Part shown: positions 38,464 to 45,815 of the stretch, one piece after another
How positions within the stretch are numbered: the first letter of the stretch is position 1
Layout of the letters: every line of letters begins with the position of its first letter
Assembly: GCF_014647255.1 (NCBI RefSeq)
Contig: NZ_BMOV01000003.1
Span: 310,001-374,000, forward strand
Reading direction: 5' to 3'
DNA length: 64,000 nt
From: Iodidimonas muriae
GTDB taxonomy: Bacteria; Pseudomonadota; Alphaproteobacteria; Sphingomonadales; Rhodothalassiaceae
Notes under the pieces: model-generated
Databases searched by the model: none
The model's input: only the letters and a program-made list of their open reading frames with translations
Told to the model about the DNA's origin: nothing
Made by a program: the position numbers and the translations under genes

Positions 38464-38754
38464 TCATTTTTCTTTTTCTTGAGAAGGGTACCTGTAATCG
38501 ACCTCAAATCGATACGTTATTAGGAACACCAAAAAGAAGAAAGAAACAGATAAAAATATCGAAACCATTTGATGAACTGGGACATAAGTATCTGTAATTC
38601 CAATATATGGAGAGATTTCGAATAGTCCGGCGAGGAACAAAATAGACGTAAAAAACGAAAATATGAGCGAAACTATAAGTGCTCCGAAATCAACACCCTG
38701 ATCCCCGATATCACTGTTATGCATGGCGCTTTCTGTGTCGTGAATGCTATTCAT
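38464..38754 (-). CDS. Small membrane protein coupled to the antiporter gene
   Basis: 96 residues from the ATG at 38754, which overlaps the stop of the antiporter gene by four bases (ATGA). Two membrane helices (FGALIVSLIFSFFTSILFLAG; MVSIFLSVSFFFLVFLITY) and a lysine-rich end. AT-rich. Function unknown; translational coupling suggests a role with the antiporter. Confidence 0.62.
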   Translation of the reverse strand: MNSIHDTESAMHNSDIGDQGVDFGALIVSLIFSFFTSILFLAGLFEISPYIGITDTYVPVHQMVSIFLSVSFFFLVFLITYRFEVDYRYPSQEKEK

Positions 38755-40472
38755 GTCGAGTGTTTTTCCTCCGTGGCGATCTCCGGTATCGTCGTCCGCT
38801 CCATTTCCTCTCCGCCGCAAAGCAGGTCCACGGCGCGGTCAGCCGCGTCCTGGAAAGGCTCCAGTACGAAGTCCGCACCCGAGGCCAGCAGGTCTTCCGT
38901 GTCGGGTTTGCTGTGCGAGGTCACTGCGATCTTGCCCCGAAAACCGGCTGTTCGCGTCAATTGAAGCAGGGTCGTCCGCGTATCCTCATGGCTCAGGCCG
39001 GTCGGATGAACGGGGATGGTCGAAACCATCCATTGCGCGTGACCGAGCGGCAACGCCGCCACAAACTCGGGGTCGGTCGCGTCGCCATACTCTGTTTCCA
39101 GCCCCAACTGCCGCCACCGGCGCACCGCCAGCGGGTTAAAGTCTATACCAAGAACGCGCAGCCCCTTGTTCTTGAGGCGCATCCCGATAGCCGTCCCGAA
39201 CCGCCCGAGCCCAAAAATCAGAATGTCATAGTCATTCGCACTGTCGTGCGTCCCGCCGCCCGGCTCGCGTGGCGTTCCCTTGCGCTCGAACACCCCCAGC
39301 AGCGGCTCAAACAAACCGTAGAGCTGGTGAGAATAGGTGATCATGTAGGTGGAGGCCGCGATGGTCACCAATCCGACCATGGTCACGAGCCCAAGCGCAT
39401 CCTCGGCGACATGTCCGAGGGAAACGCCCATAGCGATAAATATCAGCGAGAACTCGCTGATCTGCGCCACCGTCAGACCGGCCAGAAAACCCGTGCGCTT
39501 GCGGTATCCCATATACCCCATGATGGCGAGGACGATCAGGGGGTTGCCGATCAGCACGAACGCCGACAACACTATCGCTCCGGTGACATGCGCCCCGAGC
39601 AGCGACAGATCGAGCGTCGCCCCCAGCGCAATGAAAAAGAACAGCAGGAGAAAGTCGCGCAGCGGAGACAGGCGCGCGGCGATTGTCTCCCTGTAGGGTG
39701 TCGAGGCCAGCGAGACCCCTGCGAGCAGGCCGCCAACCTCCTTGCCGAGCCCGACGAAATCCCCGATGGCGGCGAATATAGCCGCCTGGGCGATGGCAAA
39801 AATCACCAGCAGCTCCGGCGCGCGCGCAAGCCGCTCTGTCAGCGGGTTCGCCGCATAGCGCACGAACAGTACGACCAAGGCGACGAGCGCGGCCCCCGAG
39901 ACAAGGACGGTCAGGATATTGCCGCTTCCATGGCCTTCGCCTGTGCCGATGCCGACAGCCGACAGGACAATCATTGCCAGGACGACCACGAGATCCTGAA
40001 CGATCAGGAACCCGAGGGCGATCTGGCCGTGAAGGGAATCGATCTCGCGCTTATCGGAAAGCAGCTTCACGATGATGATCGTGCTTGAGAAGGTCAGCGC
40101 GACCGCAACGTAAAGGCTTGTCGTGACGTCGAGGCCGAGCGCCAGCCCGATCAGGAACCCGAATATCGACGTGAAGGCGACCTGGCCCAGGCCGGTCATC
40201 AGGGACACCGCACCCAGCGACCGGATCAGCTTCACGTCGAGCTTGATGCCGACGAGGAACAACAGCACCGCAATTCCAAGCTCGGAGAGCAGGTTTATCT
40301 GCGCATCCGACTGCACCACATCGAAACCTGAGGGTCCGGCGATCAACCCGACCGCGATAAAGCTGACGATCAGCGGTTGTCGCAGGAGGATTCCGAGAAA
40401 GCCGATAACAGCCGCCATGACAAGCAGGGCAGCGACCTCTCCGAATGCGGACTGCGATATAAGTTCAGCCAA
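38751..40472 (-). CDS. Monovalent cation:proton antiporter, CPA2/KefB family with TrkA-N domain
   Basis: 573 residues. The N-terminal 380 residues contain about twelve hydrophobic helices of the Na+/H+ exchanger fold (AALLVMAAVIGFLGILLRQP; LGIAVLLFLVGIKLD; FGFLIGLALGLD). The C-terminal part has a Rossmann RCK/TrkA-N domain (DILIFGLGRFGTAIG, then VLGIDFNPLAVRR) ending in a short acidic tail. Probably exports K+ or Na+ in exchange for protons under nucleotide control. Forms an operon with the upstream HTH gene and two downstream membrane proteins. Confidence 0.88.
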   Translation of the reverse strand: MAELISQSAFGEVAALLVMAAVIGFLGILLRQPLIVSFIAVGLIAGPSGFDVVQSDAQINLLSELGIAVLLFLVGIKLDVKLIRSLGAVSLMTGLGQVAFTSIFGFLIGLALGLDVTTSLYVAVALTFSSTIIIVKLLSDKREIDSLHGQIALGFLIVQDLVVVLAMIVLSAVGIGTGEGHGSGNILTVLVSGAALVALVVLFVRYAANPLTERLARAPELLVIFAIAQAAIFAAIGDFVGLGKEVGGLLAGVSLASTPYRETIAARLSPLRDFLLLFFFIALGATLDLSLLGAHVTGAIVLSAFVLIGNPLIVLAIMGYMGYRKRTGFLAGLTVAQISEFSLIFIAMGVSLGHVAEDALGLVTMVGLVTIAASTYMITYSHQLYGLFEPLLGVFERKGTPREPGGGTHDSANDYDILIFGLGRFGTAIGMRLKNKGLRVLGIDFNPLAVRRWRQLGLETEYGDATDPEFVAALPLGHAQWMVSTIPVHPTGLSHEDTRTTLLQLTRTAGFRGKIAVTSHSKPDTEDLLASGADFVLEPFQDAADRAVDLLCGGEEMERTTIPEIATEEKHST

Positions 40473-40486
40473 TTAGTGTCCCTCTG

Positions 40487-40708
40487 TTAGTGATGATCCT
40501 CGTCACGCCCGACCTCCGGCGAATTTTCTTCCGGTTTTGTTGCGTGCTGGCACAGAAAACGGTCGAGATCGTCCGGCGCAATGCGCCACTCCCGTCCGAT
40601 ATCAATGGCGCGCAGCTCTCCGGTCTTGATCCAGCGCCGCACCGTGGCCTCGCCGACCTGCAACAGATCGGCCACATCTTTCACGGTTTGAAACTGCTTC
40701 GGTTCCAT
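40487..40708 (-). CDS. Excisionase-type helix-turn-helix protein
   Basis: 73 residues matching the MerR/excisionase HTH pattern: TVKDVADLLQVGEATVRRWI, then GELRAIDIGREWRIAPDDLD and RFLCQH. This family includes both regulators and recombination directionality factors. Its place 14 bp before the antiporter gene, far from an intact integrase, suggests a local regulator. Confidence 0.8.
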   Translation of the reverse strand: MEPKQFQTVKDVADLLQVGEATVRRWIKTGELRAIDIGREWRIAPDDLDRFLCQHATKPEENSPEVGRDEDHH

Positions 40709-40734
40709 ATTCCATCGCCTCTGAGCGTATTTTA

Positions 40735-40747
40735 TGCTACTATAGCA
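40735..40747. promoter_or_regulatory. Symmetrical divergent promoter element TGCTACTATAGCA
   Basis: A 13-bp palindrome reads as an extended -10 element in both directions (TGCTACTAT rightward, TGCTATAGT leftward). It is placed to start transcripts toward the universal stress gene on the right and toward the HTH-antiporter genes on the left, so the two units may be co-regulated. Confidence 0.45.
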
Positions 40748-40810
40748 AAGTTGAGCGCAGAATGGCAGCGTTTAGTTCATTGGGCGGCAGGCCGCCGATA
40801 GAGACACGTA

Positions 40811-41686
40811 ATGAAGAAAATCCTTGTCGCGACTGATTTTTCCGAGCGATCCGACCGGGCGATCCGGCGTGCGACGCTGCTCGCGCGGACCTTCGATGCC
40901 GCGCTTCTGCTCGTTCATGTCATCGACGACGATCAGCCCCAGCGCATCGTCAGAGCCGAACAGCAGGCGTCGGCCGATCTCCTGGCCGCGCAAACCCGGT
41001 CTTTGCGCGAGGTTGACGGATTGCGCTGCGAGTTCCGCATCGTCTTCGGCGAGCCCTTTGAGGGAATCACCCAGTTGGCGCGGGAGGCGAACGCCGATCT
41101 GCTGGTCATCGGCCCGCACCGCAGGCAGGCGCTCAAAGACGTTTTTGTCGGAACGACGGCCGAGCGAATCATCCGTTCAAGCGACCGGCCGGTCCTGATG
41201 GCCAATGCCACACCGGCAGGCCCTTATCGGCACGGCCTCGTGGCGTCTGACCTGTCTGAATGTTCCGGCGATGCGCTAAACGCCGTTCAATCCCTCGGCC
41301 TGAGCCAACACATGAAGGTATCGCTCATCCACGTATTCGACGCAGTTGCCTTATGGGCGCAGTCCCGTGCCTCGCTGAGCGAGGATGAGGTCAAGGACTA
41401 CCTGGACGACGAGGAAGAACGCGCCGCCGCCGAACTTTCAGCCTTCCTCGCTAAACTCGGGCTTGACCCGATGCCGCAGATTCTCAAACCGGCGACGGCC
41501 CCGGTTGCGCAGGTGATTTCCTCGGTCGCCCGCGACATTGCGACCGATCTTGTCATTGTGGGCACACATGGGCGGACGGGGATTGCAAAGATGCTACTTG
41601 GCAGCGTCACCGAAGAACTGTTGCGCGCAGCGGATCGTGATGTTCTGGCTGTGCCGCCCCGCCGGGCCGGTCAGGGCGCTGCGTGA
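40811..41686 (+). CDS. Universal stress protein with two tandem UspA domains
   Basis: 291 residues. Domain 1 (about 1-135) starts MKKILVATDFSERSDRAIRR and has ADLLVIGPHRRQALKDVF. Domain 2 (about 140-290) keeps the ATP-binding signature GTHGRTGIAKMLLGSVTEEL. Cytoplasmic stress protein of unknown precise role. Divergent from the antiporter operon, with which it may form one stress cargo. Confidence 0.92.
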   Translation: MKKILVATDFSERSDRAIRRATLLARTFDAALLLVHVIDDDQPQRIVRAEQQASADLLAAQTRSLREVDGLRCEFRIVFGEPFEGITQLAREANADLLVIGPHRRQALKDVFVGTTAERIIRSSDRPVLMANATPAGPYRHGLVASDLSECSGDALNAVQSLGLSQHMKVSLIHVFDAVALWAQSRASLSEDEVKDYLDDEEERAAAELSAFLAKLGLDPMPQILKPATAPVAQVISSVARDIATDLVIVGTHGRTGIAKMLLGSVTEELLRAADRDVLAVPPRRAGQGAA

Positions 41687-41696
41687 CGGCCCGCGC

Positions 41697-42059
41697 TTAC
41701 GGCGACAGGACCGGGTTGCCAAACATTAGCGCCAGAAGATTGCCGACCTGTACGCCGATGAGGTGGAGGAAAATCCCTTCTACCGCCGAGAAGCTCCAGC
41801 GGCCTCTGCTAAAGACGCCATCGTAATAGCTCCAAACCAGCGCGACGATATACGAGATCATGTTCAGGCGAAGATTGGCGTCCTGATCCGGTGTCAGGGC
41901 CAGATATAGGGCCGAACCAAGCAGTATCGCCCGCCATACGACAGTACCAGCCGCCCTTAAACTTTTCTCCGTCAGGCCAACATTTGATAGCCGCTGCGAT
42001 AATCTTCCAAGAAGATCATCGCTGTTCGATTCTTCAATAATGTTGCCCGAGTCTTTCAT
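41697..42059 (-). CDS. Small membrane protein of unknown function
   Basis: 120 residues, polar N-terminus, then three hydrophobic stretches (VVWRAILLGSALYLAL; LNMISYIVALVWSYY; AVEGIFLHLIGVQVGNLLALM). Convergent with the universal stress gene (10 bp between stops). No family recognised. Confidence 0.6.
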   Translation of the reverse strand: MKDSGNIIEESNSDDLLGRLSQRLSNVGLTEKSLRAAGTVVWRAILLGSALYLALTPDQDANLRLNMISYIVALVWSYYDGVFSRGRWSFSAVEGIFLHLIGVQVGNLLALMFGNPVLSP

Positions 42060-42525
42060 GCGGCCAGCTTACATGAAGCGCCACCGTTTTCCAGACATAT
42101 CGTAATTCACTTCTCTCAGACGTTGGCACGCCGCCCCGAACGGGGCGGCCAGGCTCTATTCCGCTTCGCTCCACCGCCCCCCTGCTACGCTAGGGCTTCG
42201 CAGGGTTTCGGCCCATGCGGGTGACGATCCTTCGCGCGTGAGATCGTCGGCGCGGCGCGCCGTGCGTCAGCCTCACTTTTAATTTCGGAGCTGAGGCCCG
42301 TTTCCCAAATGACATGACCGCACGCAACGCGAAAAAATCAGCGGGCCACCCACGGTTTATCAATTCCGGAATCTGCGGCGTTCATCGCCGTAGAATTTTG
42401 TTTTCTTAAATCCCTCAAATAGAAAAAGACACAGAATTAACAATCAATTGTTCTATTAATATTATTTTCTATCTTTCCGTGTAAAATATCTTCGAGACTA
42501 CTTCCAGACTACACGGGAGATAACA
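42060..42525. other. 466-bp intergenic region
   Basis: No gene can be supported. It has a GC-rich inverted repeat CCGCCCC/GGGGCGG near 42131-42149 and then an AT-rich end (42410-42490) with TAAAAT at about 42480 and GGGAGATAACA before the next ATG, a likely promoter and ribosome site for the pentapeptide gene. Confidence 0.45.
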
Positions 42526-43287
42526 ATGGAGATGTTCAAACAACAAAATCCATATGACATCAAAATCCTCAGCACCGATGGCACGTTTCTCGGCGTTATG
42601 GAGTTCGGCTCCATCACCGAGCTCTGCCAGCATCTCCGCCACAACGACCTGCCCGATGGGCAGGTTTTTTGTTTGGCGGGTATAGATTTCCGCGACGGCT
42701 ATCTGCGGCAAGCCAGGTTGGCCGGAGCGATCCTCACCAACTGCAATCTCGAAGGCGTCTGCCTGAGCGGCGCGAACCTCGCCGGGGCAATCCTCGATGG
42801 CGCAAATCTCAACGCTGCATCGCTCAAGGCGGCGTCTCTTCGCGGCGCGCGCTTGCGCGGTGCGAAGCTGATTGCGGCGGGCATGTGGTGGGCCGATCTT
42901 GAAGGTGCCGATCTCGAAGGCGCGGATTTGCGCCACGTCAACCTCAACGGCGCGGCGCTCGAAGGCGCGAACCTGGCCGGTGCCGATCTTGGCACGGGCG
43001 CGCTGGCGTGGGTGGATTTCGAGTCGGCCAACCTCGAAGGGGCCAGCCTTCGTAATGCCTATGTGCGGGCGGCATATTTCCGGGGCGCGGATTTACGCGG
43101 CGCGGATGTGTCCGGGGCCTGTCTCGACGGCGTTGATTTCCGCACGGCCTATCTTGACGGGTTGCGGGTGGACGACGCCGATTTGAGCGGCGTCCATGTG
43201 ATCTCTGAGCAAATGCGCGGAACCGTGGGCACTCCTGCTCATGCTCCGCCGCTGATGGCGGAACAGGTCGATGAGAGCGGCTCATGA
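42526..43287 (+). CDS. Pentapeptide-repeat protein
   Basis: 253 residues. After a 50-residue start (MEMFKQQNPYDIKILSTDGT) come about 30 tandem A(D/N)LxG-type pentapeptides (AGAILTNCNLEGVCLSGANL and on to ADLSGVHV), which fold as a right-handed quadrilateral helix. Some relatives mimic DNA and protect gyrase; others have no known role. Its stop overlaps the start of the next gene by four bases. Confidence 0.88.
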   Translation: MEMFKQQNPYDIKILSTDGTFLGVMEFGSITELCQHLRHNDLPDGQVFCLAGIDFRDGYLRQARLAGAILTNCNLEGVCLSGANLAGAILDGANLNAASLKAASLRGARLRGAKLIAAGMWWADLEGADLEGADLRHVNLNGAALEGANLAGADLGTGALAWVDFESANLEGASLRNAYVRAAYFRGADLRGADVSGACLDGVDFRTAYLDGLRVDDADLSGVHVISEQMRGTVGTPAHAPPLMAEQVDESGS

Positions 43288-43763
43288 CAGGGCAGACATG
43301 GGTGGTCTGCGGCGCGGAGTTCATCGAAGGCGATGTGATCCGCTGGCATGAGTCCGTTTATCAGCCCAGCCGATACGACCGCAATCAACGCGTCAAAATC
43401 GGCGAACGCGGCATCACGGCCCAGGTCGATTTCGATCCTCCCGATCTGAACGAGATGATGGAGCTAAAGGTGCTCGCCAGTGAGGGGACAAACCCGTTCA
43501 AGACTGATGAGATGATCCGCCGTGCCCGGCGGACGGTCAGCCGTGAAGATACGGAACGGCTGGCATGGTCGGAGGAAGAGGCGCGCGCCTCGGTGATCGA
43601 TTCCCTGCCGGAAGCCCAGCTCAAGGCCATGCAGGAAACGCAGGCGAGTGCGGCCAAGCCGCTTGGGCAACCGTCCCGGTCAAGAACAGTGTCGCCGGTG
43701 GCAACCGGCGCACCGTGGCGCAGGCGCAGGGCAAGCGCCGGAGCCTTCGCCGCGAAACCCTGA
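43284..43763 (+). CDS. Hypothetical protein cotranscribed with the pentapeptide protein
   Basis: 159 residues. It starts MTGQTWVVCGAEFIEGDVIRW, a segment repeated in small ICE proteins, and ends in a basic disordered tail (WRRRRASAGAFAAKP). No known domain. ATGA overlap with the pentapeptide gene indicates a shared transcript. Confidence 0.65.
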   Translation: MTGQTWVVCGAEFIEGDVIRWHESVYQPSRYDRNQRVKIGERGITAQVDFDPPDLNEMMELKVLASEGTNPFKTDEMIRRARRTVSREDTERLAWSEEEARASVIDSLPEAQLKAMQETQASAAKPLGQPSRSRTVSPVATGAPWRRRRASAGAFAAKP

Positions 43764-43802
43764 GCGGCGATTTGCATTTTGCGAGTTTACGCGAAATGCG
43801 CT

Positions 43803-43832
43803 CGGGCCGGGCGTGTCCGGCCCGGAAATTTT
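43803..43832 (+). terminator. Intrinsic terminator after the pentapeptide operon
   Basis: CGGGCCGG and CCGGCCCG form an eight-base stem around GCGTGT, followed by GAAATTTT. About 40 bp after the stop at 43763. Confidence 0.6.
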
Positions 43833-43858
43833 GGGGTGGGTCGGGCGGGAAAGAAACT

Positions 43859-43879
43859 GCCCCCGCGTGACGCGGGGGC
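43859..43879 (-). terminator. Hairpin at the end of ardC
   Basis: GCCCCCGCG and CGCGGGGGC around a three-base loop, just after the ardC stop on the minus strand; only a weak T-rich tail (AGTTTCTTTC) follows. Confidence 0.5.
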
Positions 43880-43885
43880 AAGCTC

Positions 43886-44794
43886 TCAAGCAGCCTCTTG
43901 CTCGGCTGCCTGCTCTGCCTTCGGCTGCAAGCCATGCAGGAAGTCCACAGCGCGCTGTGCATGCGCGGCGGCGGTGAAGATCGCGCGCTTGTCGTTCTCC
44001 AGCACCTTAAGCCATGAACCGATATAAGCGGCGTGATCCTCGCGGGGCTCGGGCGTCAGTTCAAGATCGGCAGCCAAGAAAGCCGAACCCAGCTCGGCAA
44101 CAAGCTCTTCGGCGGCATAGCCTTCGTCGCCCCAGCGCTTGCGGCCAAAGTCGCGCTCAAGGCGGGACGGATGGCGCGTCCAGTGCGTCACTTCGTGGGC
44201 CAAGGTCGCATAGTAGGATTCCGCGTCCTTGAAAGCCTCGAAGGGCGGCATCTGCACATAGTCGGAACTGACAGCGTAATAAGCCTGATTGCCACCATGC
44301 CGGATGTCGGCACGGGTCGCGGCGAAGAAGTTTTCCGCCCGCTCGATCCGCTCAACGGGGTCAAGCTGCGGCTCGGCCACGGCGTAATAATGGACGGGCA
44401 AGCCCTCGATCTGCTCGACGTTAAAGGCGGTGTAGCCTTTCATGAACGGAATATCCCGCGCTTCTTCCTCGCCGGTGTCGGCGTCGATCTCGGTGCGGCT
44501 AATGGTGTTGGCATAGACTACCAAAGAACCTTTTTCGCCCTTGCGGACATGCCCGCCCAATTCCTGGGCCTGCCGAAACGTCATCCAGATAGGCGCGGCA
44601 AAGCCACGCTCGACGGCGGACGCCCAAAGCATCAGGACGTTAATTCCGTTGTAGAGGGTGCCATTGAAACGAAGCGGCCTTGTGATCCGGCCTGCGGCGT
44701 GCTCGGCGTTCCAAGGCTTGAACCATGTACGGATTCCGTTCTCAAGGTCGGCGATGATCTTGTCAGTTACGCGGGTGTAAACATCGGCTTTCAT
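43886..44794 (-). CDS. ardC: ArdC-type antirestriction protein
   Basis: Protects incoming element DNA from restriction; family members bind single-stranded DNA and have a metalloprotease-like C-terminal domain. I use the ATG at 44794 (302 residues, AGGAAAGGAAAA upstream). The N-terminal ArdC domain (residues 1-130) begins MKADVYTRVTDKIIADLENG and contains NGTLYNGINVLMLW. The zincin motif HEVTH lies at 200-204 in ATLAHEVTHWTRHPSRL. Common on conjugative elements of alphaproteobacteria. Confidence 0.92.
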   Translation of the reverse strand: MKADVYTRVTDKIIADLENGIRTWFKPWNAEHAAGRITRPLRFNGTLYNGINVLMLWASAVERGFAAPIWMTFRQAQELGGHVRKGEKGSLVVYANTISRTEIDADTGEEEARDIPFMKGYTAFNVEQIEGLPVHYYAVAEPQLDPVERIERAENFFAATRADIRHGGNQAYYAVSSDYVQMPPFEAFKDAESYYATLAHEVTHWTRHPSRLERDFGRKRWGDEGYAAEELVAELGSAFLAADLELTPEPREDHAAYIGSWLKVLENDKRAIFTAAAHAQRAVDFLHGLQPKAEQAAEQEAA

Positions 44795-45008
44795 TGGGTT
44801 TTCCTTTCCTAGTCTGAAAAGCGGTTGCGCATGCAACCGGACTAGGCTCCCGCCGATGAGGGGGGGGTAAGGCGGTCAAGGCCGGACGCGGGGAAAGGGG
44901 GATCACCCGGCCTGCACGACCAAAGGGAGGAAGGCCGGGGAATGCCCCGCGTCCGCCCAAAGCAAAGCGCAGGGCCTGGCCTTGACGGCCAAGGGGCCAC
45001 AGGCCCCC

Positions 45009-45043
45009 AAAACAAGAAAAAGAAAAAGCGGCCCGAAGGCCGC
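45009..45043 (-). terminator. Strong minus-strand terminator without a gene in front
   Basis: Read leftward: GCGGCC-TTCG-GGCCGC followed by TTTTTCTTTTTCTTG. It is a textbook intrinsic terminator, but the DNA to its right is a plus-strand operon. The nearest minus-strand gene that could use it ends at 49220. Confidence 0.75.
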
Positions 45044-45074
45044 TCAACCGGGGCGGCGAAGCCGCCCTATGCGC

Positions 45075-45180
45075 GAGGGATCGTTACCGAATGGCCGAGA
45101 CCCTGCGCAGAGAAACGAAGCAGGGGCTCGGGGAGCGCCGCAGGCGCGAGTAGAGCCCGGTCCGGCTATGCCGGACGCGC
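45075..45180. repeat. Left copy of the direct repeat flanking the QueC-like operon
   Basis: Starts GAGGGATCGTTACCGAAT and ends with TAGAGCCCGGTCCGGCTATG followed by CCGGACG, which includes the hairpin GTCCGGC/GCCGGAC. The right copy is at 49082-49163. Confidence 0.7.
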
Positions 45181-45205
45181 TCAAATTGGCCAACAACGAA
45201 CAAAT

Positions 45206-45235
45206 TTGACATTGTCAGGTTTTGGCTGATATCAT
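45206..45235 (+). promoter_or_regulatory. Sigma-70-type promoter with overlapping inverted repeat
   Basis: TTGACA (45206-45211), 18-base spacer, TATCAT (45230-45235), about 20 bp before the ATG at 45255. The -35 box is part of the palindrome TGACATTGTCA (45207-45217), and TGACATTG recurs at 45238-45245. The XRE-type protein of the operon is a natural candidate to bind there; this is inference. Confidence 0.6.
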
Positions 45236-45254
45236 GCTGACATTGGAGCGAATC

Positions 45255-45815
45255 ATGAGCGATGGTCCACACAGAAGCCTTCCGATGCGACCCGGCTGGA
45301 AAAAGGTCGCTGAATACGCGGACAACGAAAACTTCCCGCGTGAACAAGTGCGTGATGCCGTCGAGGCAGCGGTCGAAAAGGATTGGCGCAAAGATATTTC
45401 TCGGGCGCTGGTTTCAAGCATTCGCGATGTCCTCGGCGGAACGACGCTTTTCAGCGACGACACGCTTCGTTCTATCGAAGACCTCCGGCAGACGGTTTCG
45501 GGTAGCGCAATGGGCAACGCACTGCTCGATCACCTCGCATGCGCCATAGGTGGCGGGATGACCGGTGATGCCGCGCTTCAGGAAGCTGTCGTGAATACCT
45601 CGGTAGATCAGTCAGCGCGCTGCGCACGCCAGGTTGAAGAACATTATCTGCGAAAATCGACTGTCGAAAACTCGCAAGATGTTCGGCAACGCATCGAAGA
45701 AGCAATTCAAAGCACGGGATTCGCCTCGCTTGCGGACCGGATCGTCGAACCGGTTTCGCGGCACGTACCGACCGTGGAGAAGAAAGACGGCGTCGATGAC
45801 GGGGTACAGATATGA
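45255..45815 (+). CDS. Unknown helical protein, first gene of the QueC-like operon
   Basis: 186 residues from the ATG at 45255, with TTGGAG six bases upstream; a TTG at 45222 lies inside the promoter and is unlikely. It is hydrophilic and mainly helical (VRDAVEAAVEKDWRKDISRA; RQRIEEAIQSTGFASLADR). It has no motif I recognise. It overlaps the QueC-like gene by four bases, so it is almost certainly a functional partner. QatB of the Qat defence system sits in the same relative place before QatC, but I see no evident sequence match. Confidence 0.72.
   Translation: MSDGPHRSLPMRPGWKKVAEYADNENFPREQVRDAVEAAVEKDWRKDISRALVSSIRDVLGGTTLFSDDTLRSIEDLRQTVSGSAMGNALLDHLACAIGGGMTGDAALQEAVVNTSVDQSARCARQVEEHYLRKSTVENSQDVRQRIEEAIQSTGFASLADRIVEPVSRHVPTVEKKDGVDDGVQI

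Larger units (their letters stand above)
44795..45254. other. Intergenic region between ardC and the QueC-like operon
   Basis: 460 bp with several structured parts: GGGCGGC/GCCGCCC near 45050-45067, a minus-strand terminator at 45009-45043, one copy of a direct repeat (45075-45180) and the operon promoter (45206-45235). No gene could be supported. Confidence 0.5.

Noticed and set aside
38679-40088. 469-residue plus-strand frame opposite the antiporter gene
   Set aside because: His/Arg/Gln-rich composition typical of antisense of membrane-protein codons; the antiporter reading is clear.
40487-40708. HTH gene as the excisionase of the island
   Set aside because: No intact integrase beside it, and it is placed as the first gene of the antiporter operon.
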